This document shows positions 9,051-17,896 of a stretch of 64,000 bases of DNA, piece by piece. The DNA lies in assembly GCA_029260715.1 (NCBI GenBank), contig JAJDCS010000039.1, forward strand, positions 1 to 64,000, given 5' to 3'. Below the pieces are notes generated by a model. That model worked only from the letters and a program-made list of their open reading frames with translations. It had not been told where the DNA came from and ran no database searches. Numbering within the stretch: position 1 is the stretch's first letter; each line of letters starts with the position of its first letter. The DNA is from Phycisphaeraceae bacterium (lineage in GTDB: Bacteria; Planctomycetota; Phycisphaerae; Phycisphaerales; Phycisphaeraceae). Both the position numbers and the translations under genes were made by a program.

Positions 9051-12000
9051 TTAGCCGATCGGCGTGCTACGGCCGACGCGCCGCCGCGGTAAGAGCCCCG
9101 CGCCGCCCACCGCCAGCAGCCACACCGCACCCGGCTCGGGCACGCTTTGCGCCGCTGCCGCCGCGCCGCCGCCCAGGCTCTGTACCGAGTCGAACAGGTG
9201 GCTCTGCCAGGTCAAAAGATCGAGACCGTTGACCAGCCCGTCGAGGTTGAAGTCACCCTGCACCCACTGATCACCGCTGAACAGGTTCGACTGCCAGCGG
9301 AGCAGGTCCAAGCCGTTGACTATCCCGTCAAGATTCGCGTCGCCGGGGATGGCCGCCACCAGCGTCAGCCCGATATTGCCCGCATAATCGTACACCGGCG
9401 CCAATGTCATATCGGGGTTGATGAACAGCCCGCTCATCTGGCCAAACGCACCGCTGTGCGAGCCGGCGGTGAGGATGACAAACTCATCGAGGTATTCCGG
9501 CGTGAACCCGTTAAGCAGAACAACGTCCAGCGTGCCGTCCAGTGAGACGTTGGCGGTGACGTTCACCTGATCGTAATCGCCGCCCGCCACACCGCCCGAC
9601 CCAGCCAGCTCAGCTTCATACGTAGCCGCGGCACCGAAAACAACGCTCCCCGCGACATCCGCCCGCCCCGGGCTAAACCCGGGCGAAAGCGTGCCGTTGA
9701 TTACCACGTCCCCGAACGTCCCCACGCCCTTCACGTACCCATTAAGCGTCACCGGCTCACTCACCGAGTTGCCGCCGATGAAGCCGTTGTTGATCAACGG
9801 CTTGGTCGGGTCGTTGGGCGTGTCCACCGTCCCGTACCCGGCGATGTTCTTGCCGAACTCGACGAGCAACCCGTTCGCCGCGACCAGCGTGCCGGGGTTG
9901 GCTCCATCGCCCAGCACGGTCAACGAACCCAGCACAGCCTCGTTAGCGTCATGGATTGTCACGGTGTTTGAGCCTGTGTACAGCTCGCCGTCGGAGAAGA
10001 ACCCTGCCAACGAGTTCGGGTCGCCAAGCGTGAGGTCGCCGCCGTCGGCTTCGATGGTCGTGCCGCCGTGGACGAACATGCGCCCGTCAATGGCGCCAAA
10101 GGCGGAAAGGTACAAGCCCGGCCGCATGGAAACACCGTTGGGCACCGACAGCGTCCCGCCCATGATGCGCGTGAAGCTGTGCATGTCCCAGAAGCCTTTT
10201 TCGAGGACGGTGACGTGGTGGGCGCCGACGGTGAAGGCGATGTCTTCGGATATGCGCACGGCATTGACAACATCGGCCCTGCCCATGGTCAGGTCGCCGG
10301 TGGCGAACACACCCTTGTTGGCGATCACGACGCCGTCAAGCGTGCCGTAGCCCTGGAAGGTGCTCGAAAGAAACTCGATGGGCGGGCCTACGGTGATCGT
10401 GCCGCCTTGGAGAAACAGGCGGTCGATGTTGCCCGAGCCCAGAGGATCGACCTTCACGAATTGGTTGGCGAACGTGACGTGCCCGCCTTCGGTGACGGTC
10501 AGGTCGGGGATGTCGAACGCGATGTTAGTGCCTATAGACAGCGCCCCGGAGACGACCACATCCGTGGCGGCGTTGGTGTTGAACACCGCGTTGTTCTGCA
10601 GCGTCAGCGACCCGGCCACCTCCAAGTTGTCGATTGTTAGCGTCGCGTTGTCGACGAGCATGGTCGCCCCGCCCCAGAGCTTCAGGAAGTCATCAACTTG
10701 CATCACAGCTTGGTTGGAAACGCTGACGACGGCGGTGCCCCCGGGGGTGTTGAGGTTGCCCCCGACGTAAAGGGCGGCGCCACCGTCCCAGGTGGAGCCT
10801 GTTCCGGTGACGTTGACGGTGGCGTTGGTGCCGGCGAACTCGGCGAGTCGGGATGAGAAGAGGTGGTAAACGTCACCGCCGCCCTGGACGTTCAAAGTGG
10901 CGTTGGTGGTGCCGCGGACTTCGATGGAGACGGCTTCGAGTAGAGCGGCTGCGTTGTTGAGTGTGACGGTGGCGGGATCGGTGCCGGGGATGAGCGAGCC
11001 GATTTCGACAATGCCCCCACCAGCCTCGCCGGTCAAGGTGAGCGTCCCGCCGGCGGTGGGGCCGACCTTGAGCAGGTTGGTCGAGAGTTCCTGGTTGAAG
11101 AAGGAGGAGACGGAAACGTTCCCGCCCAGCGGCGCGTTGGCGTCGATGGAAATCTCGTTTTGCACGAAAAATTGACCCTCGGTCCAGGTGATTGAGTTGG
11201 CCGGGCCGGTGAGCGTTTCGGTGACGAAATCGCCGCGACCAAGTGTGAGCGAGCCGCCGGGGTGGATGACGGTGTCGTTTTCGATGTAGATGCGGTCTCC
11301 CAGTTCGAGGTCCACGGTGCCGTTGCCGTAGATGACGAAGTCGTCGCCGATAGTGATGTTTTCTCCAAGGATGAAGCCTGTAGAGATGAGGTTTCCGTTT
11401 CCGCCTGGGCCTGAGGGGCCGCCGCCGACGTACAGGGAGCCGTCTGATTCGAGGCGGCCGTCGTTGAAGAGGTTGATCGTGCCCACGGAGCCGGACTCTT
11501 CAGCGATGAGGATGTCGCCCGCGGTGGTGTGCACAAACCCGGAGGTGGTGTCAATATTGAGTGTGCCGGTGCCCTCCTTGCCCACGACCAGGGCGCCGGT
11601 CGTGTTCTCCCATTCGCCGGAAATGTCGGCTGTTCCAACCGAGAATTGGGTGAAGCCCAGCACACCGGAGTGGGAAGTCATTTTGGAACTGGTGTTGAGA
11701 TCGAGGGTGCCGTTGCCGTTGAGGCCCACGTACGTGGCAGCCGTGCTGGTCCAGTTGGTGCCGTTGAGGTTGAGGGTGCCTTGGGTGTTGCTGGCTCCCT
11801 CAGCGATCTGCAGCACTTGGCTGGTTTGTACAGCCGATCGGGAGCCGCCCCCGCCGGAGCCACCGGACAGTGTGAGGCTTGTGGAGAACAATGCGCCGGG
11901 GAAGGTGCTGATGATAGCCGCGGCGCTGGTGGTGGTATCTAGCGTGTAGGTGTAGGCTGAGCCTATGGGGATGGCGGGGTCGTGCAGGTCGAAGGTGGGG

Positions 12001-12257
12001 TGTCCGACGCGCACCTCAAATCGATCGTTGGTAATGCTGGCGTCGAAGTCGACGGTGTAGGTGTTCGCAACGGTGTTGAAAGTGGCGACGTCGGCTCCGT
12101 CGTTTGGCCAGGAGGTCGAAGTACTGCCGGGTGACCAGTTGGCCTGATCGTCGAAGTCTCCGCCACTGGGGTTTGTCCAACTGAAGGTGATCGCATCAGC
12201 GGGGCTGGCGATGGCCGCAACAATCAGAGCTATCGCGGGGTAAAAAGTACGTCTCAT
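9051..12257 (-). CDS. PEP-CTERM surface protein, second tandem paralogue, with dockerin
   Basis: The start was set at ATG 12257 because GAGGAG lies seven to eight bases upstream and a signal peptide (MRRTFYPAIALIVAAIASPADA) begins there; the frame is open to 12323. The protein has 1068 residues. The order is signal peptide, WANP/NWSPG-type N-terminal domain, many beta-helix repeats (for example GTLNLNGTNWTSTAATYVGL), a conserved SFTRIMGGTLSVPNG region and the SPGFSPGRADVAGSVVFG motif. Two dockerin calcium loops and a VPEPGAVWLLAVGGAGLL tail with Arg residues complete it. It is probably anchored or sorted by an exosortase not seen in this window. The promoter is at 12354-12395. Confidence 0.9.
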   Translation of the reverse strand: MRRTFYPAIALIVAAIASPADAITFSWTNPSGGDFDDQANWSPGSTSTSWPNDGADVATFNTVANTYTVDFDASITNDRFEVRVGHPTFDLHDPAIPIGSAYTYTLDTTTSAAAIISTFPGALFSTSLTLSGGSGGGGSRSAVQTSQVLQIAEGASNTQGTLNLNGTNWTSTAATYVGLNGNGTLDLNTSSKMTSHSGVLGFTQFSVGTADISGEWENTTGALVVGKEGTGTLNIDTTSGFVHTTAGDILIAEESGSVGTINLFNDGRLESDGSLYVGGGPSGPGGNGNLISTGFILGENITIGDDFVIYGNGTVDLELGDRIYIENDTVIHPGGSLTLGRGDFVTETLTGPANSITWTEGQFFVQNEISIDANAPLGGNVSVSSFFNQELSTNLLKVGPTAGGTLTLTGEAGGGIVEIGSLIPGTDPATVTLNNAAALLEAVSIEVRGTTNATLNVQGGGDVYHLFSSRLAEFAGTNATVNVTGTGSTWDGGAALYVGGNLNTPGGTAVVSVSNQAVMQVDDFLKLWGGATMLVDNATLTIDNLEVAGSLTLQNNAVFNTNAATDVVVSGALSIGTNIAFDIPDLTVTEGGHVTFANQFVKVDPLGSGNIDRLFLQGGTITVGPPIEFLSSTFQGYGTLDGVVIANKGVFATGDLTMGRADVVNAVRISEDIAFTVGAHHVTVLEKGFWDMHSFTRIMGGTLSVPNGVSMRPGLYLSAFGAIDGRMFVHGGTTIEADGGDLTLGDPNSLAGFFSDGELYTGSNTVTIHDANEAVLGSLTVLGDGANPGTLVAANGLLVEFGKNIAGYGTVDTPNDPTKPLINNGFIGGNSVSEPVTLNGYVKGVGTFGDVVINGTLSPGFSPGRADVAGSVVFGAAATYEAELAGSGGVAGGDYDQVNVTANVSLDGTLDVVLLNGFTPEYLDEFVILTAGSHSGAFGQMSGLFINPDMTLAPVYDYAGNIGLTLVAAIPGDANLDGIVNGLDLLRWQSNLFSGDQWVQGDFNLDGLVNGLDLLTWQSHLFDSVQSLGGGAAAAAQSVPEPGAVWLLAVGGAGLLPRRRVGRSTPIG

Positions 12258-12586
12258 TTTTTTCTCCTCAGCACTTTGGGCAATGGTACGCACTAACCGC
12301 GCCCCTCTTGTGACTGGCTCCACGGCACGCCCAATTTGTATTTACAACAATCCATTATACCTGCACTTAAGGCTTTTTCCAAGGTTTTTTACCTCAAAAT
12401 AGTTGGCAAAAACTTACGCCACAAGTGTCTCGTTCACACTCATACAGTCGGTCTTGACAACGCTACGGCAAGCCAATGCCCTATCAAAATACAAGCGTTG
12501 ACCCTAAAAACGAGTCGTTATGCTTCAGCACGCTATTTTTGATACCTCCCCCGTTTGATAACGACGCGCACGAATACCCCCGCTTT
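12258..12586. repeat. Gene-free 329 bp; partly a diverged copy of the recA/PEP-CTERM intergenic region
   Basis: Between about 12360 and 12515 this region is colinear with 15200-15355. The -35 T-rich element, a TTGACA box (12454-12459 here, 15293-15298 there) and the string AAAACGAG 57 bases after it occur at equal or nearly equal spacing. In the second region these elements precede recA; here nothing recognisable follows, so the copy looks like a leftover recA promoter and leader. Confidence 0.65.
12354..12395 (-). promoter_or_regulatory. Promoter of the 9051-12257 surface protein gene
   Basis: On the minus strand there is TTGGAA (12382-12377), a 17-base spacer and TATAAT (12359-12354), close to consensus. 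Upstream it continues into TTTTGAGGTAAAAAACC; the 14-mer GTAAAAAACCTTGG (12392-12379) is identical to that at 3959-3946. The leader to the start codon is about 90 bases. Confidence 0.7.
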
Positions 12587-15097
12587 CTAGTGCGCCCCGC
12601 CACGATCCTCACGCCGCCGCCGCAACACCCCCGCGCCCACCGCAGCCACTAGCCACACCGCGCCCGGCTCAGGCACCACCACGAACAGCCGCCCGGTCGT
12701 CAGCAGCGACGACGTGTTGAACTGCAGCCCGTTGTTGAGCGTCGGCAAGCCGATGCGGTCGAACGCGCCGGCAGCGCCCGCGAACGCGAACAGATCAAAC
12801 GCGTCACCCGCTTGCGGCACAAAGCCATTGATCAACACGATGTCCAACTCGCCGTCAGCGATGAAATCCCCCGCCACCACCACACGGTCGTGCTGCGACC
12901 CAGCGATCAACCCGCCAAGCTCCATTTCCAGGCGCGCCGACTCACCCAGGATCATGTTCCCATCCACGCCGACCTCGCCGGGGCTGTTGCCGGGGCTGAA
13001 CCCGCCCGAAAAAATGATGTTCCCCGCGTAGCTGCCGATACCAGACACGTCGCCGGTGAACTCGATCGCGTCGCCCGCGTCAGGGCCAACGCCCTCGACG
13101 TATCCCTGATTAATGAAGTCGCCGTTGATCATGCCGTAGCCGGTAACGTTCTTGCCCTGTTCGAGCAGGAACCCGTTGGCTGCGGTCAAGGTACCGGGGT
13201 TGCCTGCCGACGCCGCGTTGCCCAACGTTGTCAACGAACCCAGCACCGCCTCGTTCGCGTCCAAAAGTGTCACGATGTGATCCCCCACCACCAACGAGCC
13301 GTCACTAAAAAAACCGTCGAACGCTGAAACACTACCAATGAACAGGTTCCCGGTCGCCTCGATGGTCGAACCGATCCCCGCCGCGATCTTCCCCGCCACC
13401 GCGCTGCCGCCGATCAGGTTGTCGCCCACGCCAAGCGCCAGACCGTTGGGCACAACCAGCGTCCCGCCTGCGATCACGGTTGTTCCGACATGAACGAAGC
13501 CTTTGTGGTGCAGCGTCACGGCGTGCGAACCAACGTCTAGCACACCGCTAAGAATCTGAACGCCGGAGAAGCTGCTCGCGTCCCCAAGCGTCAGGTTCCC
13601 CGTGGCGGTAACGCCCTTGTGGGCGATGACATCGCCGGCGAGCGTGCCGCGGCCCTGGAGCGGTTTGTCAAGAATTTCGATCACGGGTGCGGTCACGGTT
13701 CCACCGGAAAGCACAAACGATTCGATGTCTTGATTCGTGCCCACCACCAGGGGCGATCCGACTTGCGTCAACGTCCCAGCCACGTCCAGCGTCTCCGTCT
13801 TGATTGTCCCGCCGTCGACGGTAACAGCGAAGTTGTCCCATACCTTCAGCAGGACGGATGCATCGACCGTCCCATTGTTATTGATTTGTAGCGTCCCTGT
13901 CCCCCCCGGCCCGTTTTCATCCCCACCGAGGAAGCCGAAAGTGTGTTGCCAAAGGGCGCTGGCGCCGGTGACCTCCACGTCAGCCGAAGTCCCGACCAGA
14001 TTGGCGATATAAGCTTGCGATGACAATACTTTTGTGCGGGCCTGGATAGACAGGGTCGCCCCGTTGGCGCCGCGCACGTGAAGCTCGCCCGAGCCTCCCA
14101 AGCTGACGTCAATATTCCAGATCGTCGACCCCGCAGCCCCCGGCATCTGCTTGAGCGTCGCCGCCGCGACCCCCGACCCGGGGTCGGCGCTGCCGATGAT
14201 GGCGTCGCCGGAATAAACCGTGCCGCCGTTGATGTTCAGCGTCCCGGTCCCACCGTCGTCATCGTTGGCCAAGTCCCCGTTGTTCCCGCCACCGACGTGG
14301 ATAAAGTCCGTGAGCAACCCGCCCTGGTTCTGTGTGCTGAGGTTGACATTCACGACACCGGTGGAACCAGGCTCGCCGGCGATATTCATATTACCGGTTG
14401 CTACGATGGCGATACCCTCGATGTTCAGTGTCCCGGACCCGAGATAACCCACGGTCATTGATGTCGGTTGCCAGAAGCCTTCGATGTTCGCGGTCCCGTT
14501 CCCGGTGGCGAAGTGCCCCAAGGACCCGACACCCCCGCTAATCGTTGAGTCTTCGTCCAGGTCCAGCCCCCCTTGCCCTCTGAACCCCACATACATACCG
14601 GCGCCACCGTTCCAGAACGTGTCGTGCAATTCGAGGATACCTTTCTGGGTGTTCCCGAACCCGACGTAAGACGATCCGGTGGTGATCACCCTGGGGCGAT
14701 CGCTTCCCGTGTTAAACCCGTCCAAGATCAGCTTCGCAGCTAACGAGGACCCCGAACTGCTGCTGATGACCGCCGCGTTCCCGAATTGTGTGGCGAGGGT
14801 GTAGTCGAAGAGTGTGGTCAAGCTGTGCAGATCAAAAGTCACCGTGCCGGCCCCGACGCTGAAGCCCGAGTTGGTCACGTTGCTGCTGAAAACGACGGTG
14901 TAGGCTGCTAACTGGTTGAAGATCGCGAAATCGTTTGAGTCGTTGGGCGGGCCACCGCTAGGCGTCCAGTTGCCGGCGGTGTTGAAAGTCGAGCTGGTGG
15001 TCCTGTTCCAGCTAAAGTTCACCCCCCATGCGCTGCCGCCGCTCATGCCGATCGCCACCGCGAACACCGCACATAGGCTGATATCCAATCGTCTCAT
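12587..15097 (-). CDS. PEP-CTERM surface protein, third tandem paralogue, without dockerin
   Basis: ATG 15097 was chosen because GAGGAG lies shortly upstream (GAGGAGATAAAAATG) and a signal peptide starts there; the frame is open to 15169. The 836-residue protein has the same plan as its two neighbours: signal peptide, NWTPSGGPPNDSNDFAIFN domain, repeated beta-helix segments (GILELHDTFWNGGAGMYVGF) and the SPGNSPGEVGVDGNMILGES motif. It then ends with VVPEPGAVWLVAAVGAGVL and RRRRED. The dockerin present in the other paralogues is absent, replaced by AGAAGAFDRIGLPTLNNGLQ and nearby sequence. It is divergent from recA. Export and exosortase sorting are inferred from the tail. Confidence 0.9.
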   Translation of the reverse strand: MRRLDISLCAVFAVAIGMSGGSAWGVNFSWNRTTSSTFNTAGNWTPSGGPPNDSNDFAIFNQLAAYTVVFSSNVTNSGFSVGAGTVTFDLHSLTTLFDYTLATQFGNAAVISSSSGSSLAAKLILDGFNTGSDRPRVITTGSSYVGFGNTQKGILELHDTFWNGGAGMYVGFRGQGGLDLDEDSTISGGVGSLGHFATGNGTANIEGFWQPTSMTVGYLGSGTLNIEGIAIVATGNMNIAGEPGSTGVVNVNLSTQNQGGLLTDFIHVGGGNNGDLANDDDGGTGTLNINGGTVYSGDAIIGSADPGSGVAAATLKQMPGAAGSTIWNIDVSLGGSGELHVRGANGATLSIQARTKVLSSQAYIANLVGTSADVEVTGASALWQHTFGFLGGDENGPGGTGTLQINNNGTVDASVLLKVWDNFAVTVDGGTIKTETLDVAGTLTQVGSPLVVGTNQDIESFVLSGGTVTAPVIEILDKPLQGRGTLAGDVIAHKGVTATGNLTLGDASSFSGVQILSGVLDVGSHAVTLHHKGFVHVGTTVIAGGTLVVPNGLALGVGDNLIGGSAVAGKIAAGIGSTIEATGNLFIGSVSAFDGFFSDGSLVVGDHIVTLLDANEAVLGSLTTLGNAASAGNPGTLTAANGFLLEQGKNVTGYGMINGDFINQGYVEGVGPDAGDAIEFTGDVSGIGSYAGNIIFSGGFSPGNSPGEVGVDGNMILGESARLEMELGGLIAGSQHDRVVVAGDFIADGELDIVLINGFVPQAGDAFDLFAFAGAAGAFDRIGLPTLNNGLQFNTSSLLTTGRLFVVVPEPGAVWLVAAVGAGVLRRRREDRGGAH

Positions 15098-15194
15098 TTT
15101 TATCTCCTCAGCTTTCTGACCAGCGGCATGGATACACCGCGCCCTCCCCTTTGGATAGGCCCGTGACAAGCTGGGCCTATCTCTGCAAGAAAGT

Positions 15195-15235
15195 ATTATA
15201 GCAATACTTAAGTATTTACCAAGTGTTTTTTATCT
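15195..15235 (-). promoter_or_regulatory. Promoter of the 12587-15097 gene, with a palindrome filling the spacer
   Basis: On the minus strand there is TTGGTA (15222-15217), a 16-base spacer and TATAAT (15200-15195). The spacer contains the perfect 14-bp palindrome AATACTTAAGTATT (15203-15216), placed like an operator. Upstream lies GAGATAAAAAACACTTGG, the third version of the T-rich element. Confidence 0.7.
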
Positions 15236-15292
15236 CAAAAACGGGCAAATAGAAAGACCTTATCCGTTGTTCTAAAAAGCCATTTGGGCGGT

Positions 15293-15321
15293 TTGACAAA
15301 ACCCTAACAAGCCAATACCCT
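15293..15321 (+). promoter_or_regulatory. Candidate recA promoter
   Basis: TTGACA (15293-15298), a 17-base spacer and TACCCT (15316-15321). The -35 box is perfect and the -10 box is poor. The same arrangement is preserved in the duplicated leader at 12454. No known planctomycete LexA site could be recognised. Confidence 0.45.
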
Positions 15322-15360
15322 ACCAAAACACGAACGCTGGCCCTGAAAACGAGGTGAATT

Positions 15361-16536
15361 ATGGTGAGCATGACCCGCAGTGTAGAATCCAAGACACCAG
15401 CCAAATCCAACGGACACTCCAAAACCCGCACAAAGGCAAACAACACCATGGCTAAAACAAAATCCCCCCCAGCACCCGTCGTCGTGTCCGCTTTAGACGC
15501 CACCGGCCCCGCGCGCAAAGAGGCCCTAGACCGGGCGTTGTCCCAGATCGAGCGGGCTTTCGGCAAAGGCTCGATCATGCGACTCGACGACGACCCCTCC
15601 ATCGTGATCCCCGGCATCTCCACAGGGTCGATCAGCCTCGACCTGGCCCTGGGCGGGCGTGGCATCCCTTGCGGGCGTGTGGTGGAGGTCTTCGGGCCTG
15701 AATCGTCCGGCAAAACAACACTTACGCTCCACCTGATCGCCAGCGTGCAAAAACAGGGCGGCGTGGCGGCGTTCATCGACGCCGAACACGCCCTGGACCC
15801 CGCCTGGTCCCGTCGTCTGGGTGTGAACCTCGAAGACCTGCTGGTCAGCCAACCCGATACCGGCGAACAGGCCCTTGAAATCTGCGAACTGCTGGTCCGC
15901 TCCAGCGCCGTCGAGCTGGTCGTGGTCGACTCCGTGGCCGCGCTGATCCCCCGCGCCGAGATCGAAGGCGAGATGGGCGACACACACGTGGGCCTGCAAG
16001 CCAGGCTCATGAGCCAAGCCATGCGCAAGCTCACCGGCGCTATCAGCCGCAGCAAATGCACCGTGGTCTTCATCAACCAGATCCGCGAGAAAATCGGTGT
16101 GATGTTCGGCAGCCCCGAGACCACCCCCGGCGGACGCGCACTGAAGTTTTACGCGTCCGTGCGATTGGACATCCGCCGCACCGCGTCGATCAAGGAGGGC
16201 GACGTGGCTGTGGGCAACCGTGTCCGGGCCAAGGTCGTCAAAAACAAGGTCGCCCCGCCGTTTCGCCAGGCCGAGTTCGACATCATGTTCGACGAGGGCA
16301 TCAGCGCCACAGGCGATTTAGTGGACCTGGGTGTGGAGTGTGACGTTGTGAATAAATCCGGCGCATGGTTCAACTACGGCGACGTGCGCCTGGGCCAGGG
16401 CCGGGAAAACGTCAAACGCTTCCTCAAGGAAAACCCCTCGCTGTTTGAGGAAATCCGCTTGGATATCATGAAGGCCAAGGGGATCGGAAATGCGCCCGCC
16501 GACGCCGAGCAAGTAGAAGAACCCGAAAAAGCTTAA
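15361..16536 (+). CDS. recA: Recombinase RecA
   Basis: The protein has 391 residues. It is the DNA-dependent ATPase that forms filaments on single-stranded DNA for homologous recombination and the SOS response. Walker [10 protein letters not shown] is at residues 112-120, followed by [30 protein letters not shown], the L2 region [18 protein letters not shown] and the C-terminal [10 protein letters not shown]. The start is ATG 15361 with GAGGTGA upstream. This gives an unusually long, Lys/Ser/Thr-rich N-terminal extension of about 30 residues; an internal ATG at 15448 would give a protein of more usual length. It is divergent from a surface protein gene. Confidence 0.97.
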   Translation: MVSMTRSVESKTPAKSNGHSKTRTKANNTMAKTKSPPAPVVVSALDATGPARKEALDRALSQIERAFGKGSIMRLDDDPSIVIPGISTGSISLDLALGGRGIPCGRVVEVFGPESSGKTTLTLHLIASVQKQGGVAAFIDAEHALDPAWSRRLGVNLEDLLVSQPDTGEQALEICELLVRSSAVELVVVDSVAALIPRAEIEGEMGDTHVGLQARLMSQAMRKLTGAISRSKCTVVFINQIREKIGVMFGSPETTPGGRALKFYASVRLDIRRTASIKEGDVAVGNRVRAKVVKNKVAPPFRQAEFDIMFDEGISATGDLVDLGVECDVVNKSGAWFNYGDVRLGQGRENVKRFLKENPSLFEEIRLDIMKAKGIGNAPADAEQVEEPEKA

Positions 16537-16562
16537 TGAGCCTGTGGAAATATGCTCCGCCA

Positions 16563-16597
16563 CGAGCCGTCCGCCTCAGGCGGATCAGGGAGTGGTC
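16563..16597 (+). repeat. Palindromic dispersed repeat, copy 2
   Basis: It reads CGAGCCG, then the hairpin TCCGCCTCAGGCGGA, then TCAGGGAGTGGTCC. The first 24 bases from GAGCCG match 16978-17001 exactly. Its ends resemble the 26-mer at 4148 and 54821. Lying 27 bases after recA, it may serve as a transcript end, but it has no T-run. Confidence 0.65.
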
Positions 16598-16693
16598 CGA
16601 GTGGTGTGTAGGCATGCAATTTTTTCACACGTTGTTAGAAAAATCATTCCGGCTTTAGGTGTAGCACGGCTGTAGGCCGATATATAGCCTGTT

Positions 16694-16948
16694 ATGACCA
16701 GCCCGGACTACATCGTCGATATTGAGGGCGTTGCGACCCCCGGCTCTCCAACGCCGAACAAGGGGGCTACCCGGCTTCAGGGCCGGCCGTGGCTAGCCGT
16801 GCGGTGGCAGTGCTGCTCCACGTACAGCCGGATTTACCGCAACCGGGCGGGCTCGGCGTATGAGGGGCGCTGCCCCCGATGCCAAAAATCGGTCCGGGTC
16901 GGCATCGGGCCGGAGGGATCGTCCAACCGGTTCTTCGAGGCTTCTTAA
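16694..16948 (+). CDS. Small conserved zinc-ribbon-like protein
   Basis: An 84-residue protein. WQCCSTYSRIYRNRAGSAYE is followed by GRCPRCQKSVRVGIGPEGS and ends NRFFEAS. Two Cys pairs (CC and CPRC) about 20 residues apart could bind zinc. I recall similar short proteins with RIYRN and RCPRCG motifs in planctomycetes but know of no function. Codon use and length suggest a real gene; no strong Shine-Dalgarno is seen. It is flanked by two direct copies of a palindromic repeat. Confidence 0.65.
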   Translation: MTSPDYIVDIEGVATPGSPTPNKGATRLQGRPWLAVRWQCCSTYSRIYRNRAGSAYEGRCPRCQKSVRVGIGPEGSSNRFFEAS

Positions 16949-16976
16949 AAAGCGCGTAGCCGGTGTCGCCCCGCTG

Positions 16977-17012
16977 TGAGCCGTCCGCCTCAGGCGGATC
17001 AAGGAGCGACCC
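16977..17012 (+). repeat. Palindromic dispersed repeat, copy 3
   Basis: It reads TGAGCCG, the hairpin TCCGCCTCAGGCGGA, then TCAAGGAGCGACCC. It is a direct repeat of 16563-16597, with 24 identical bases and a diverged right end, lying just after the zinc-ribbon gene. Confidence 0.65.
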
Positions 17013-17242
17013 GGGTGGTGATCAGGCCTGATGATCCGCACACGTGCTTCTGCCGTAGACAATTTACATACACGCTCTAATACCTATCCACAATCGGCAC
17101 AGCCGAATTGGTGATCTAGACCTTTCGCTAGGTGGCCCCGTGCACAAACGATGCAAAGCGAATCCCTCCGTGGCATGGCATAAATGACTAGATCTTCAGC
17201 ACATTGAGAATATCCCCGCAAAAGCGATAAGATATATTGAGT

Positions 17243-17896
17243 ATGGGAGAGCACAGCTCAACGAAACCGGCTTTACCTAGAAACGGCACGAAGGGTACCG
17301 CAAGCGGCGGCCCGGGTTGTGTTGTGCTGGTACCTGCCGCGGCGGCGACCCCCGAACCGCTGGTCCGAGCGCTCGCCAAGCGCCACGCCCAGGTGTGTGT
17401 GGTGTCACACCCGGCGTCGGTGATGGCGGTGTTGGCGTCAGGCCCCTATAAAAACGTGGTGATCGACCAGTCCGGCCCGGTCCCTCAATTGCAACAGTTG
17501 CTTGGCGCGGTGAAGCGATACTACCCAGCCGTGGTGTGCTGGCGGTACGAAGCCGACGCCAACTCCAAAAGACGGCTCCAGCGTTGTGAAAATACGAACG
17601 CCCCTTGTGAAGATTTAGCGAGTCATACGGCCGCCCCCGTATCGGCGGCAGGCTCTCCTGAACCATGCGACGCCCCGCCAATCGAGGGGGTCGCAGCCTC
17701 CCGCCCGCTCAGCCCAGCGGCGGACAGCCGACACCACGGGCTACAATACCACGATGAGCAGTGGACCCCATCGGAAGACCAACTGCCCGAACCGCTGATT
17801 AGCCGTGACGAGTTGGCCATGCTGATCGGCCCCGCTTGGGGTGATGGCGACGATGAAGACTCCGACCTCGACGCACAACGGGAGCGCGACACTTAA
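17243..17896 (+). CDS. Unknown protein with degenerate receiver-like N-terminus, coupled to a GGDEF gene
   Basis: A 217-residue protein from ATG 17243; an in-frame TTG at 17237 is the only other nearby start. Residues about 25-105 alternate hydrophobic strands and helices in a response-regulator-like pattern (CVVLVPAAAATPEPLVRAL, KNVVIDQSG, YYPAVVCWRY), but the acidic pocket is missing. The remainder is acidic, Pro-rich and probably disordered, ending LAMLIGPAWGDGDDEDSD. The stop overlaps the next start (TAATG), so the two proteins are probably made together. I do not recognise the family. Confidence 0.6.
   Translation: MGEHSSTKPALPRNGTKGTASGGPGCVVLVPAAAATPEPLVRALAKRHAQVCVVSHPASVMAVLASGPYKNVVIDQSGPVPQLQQLLGAVKRYYPAVVCWRYEADANSKRRLQRCENTNAPCEDLASHTAAPVSAAGSPEPCDAPPIEGVAASRPLSPAADSRHHGLQYHDEQWTPSEDQLPEPLISRDELAMLIGPAWGDGDDEDSDLDAQRERDT

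Noticed and set aside
15216-16124. Minus-strand frame of 302 codons opposite recA
   Set aside because: Antisense shadow; recA is certain.
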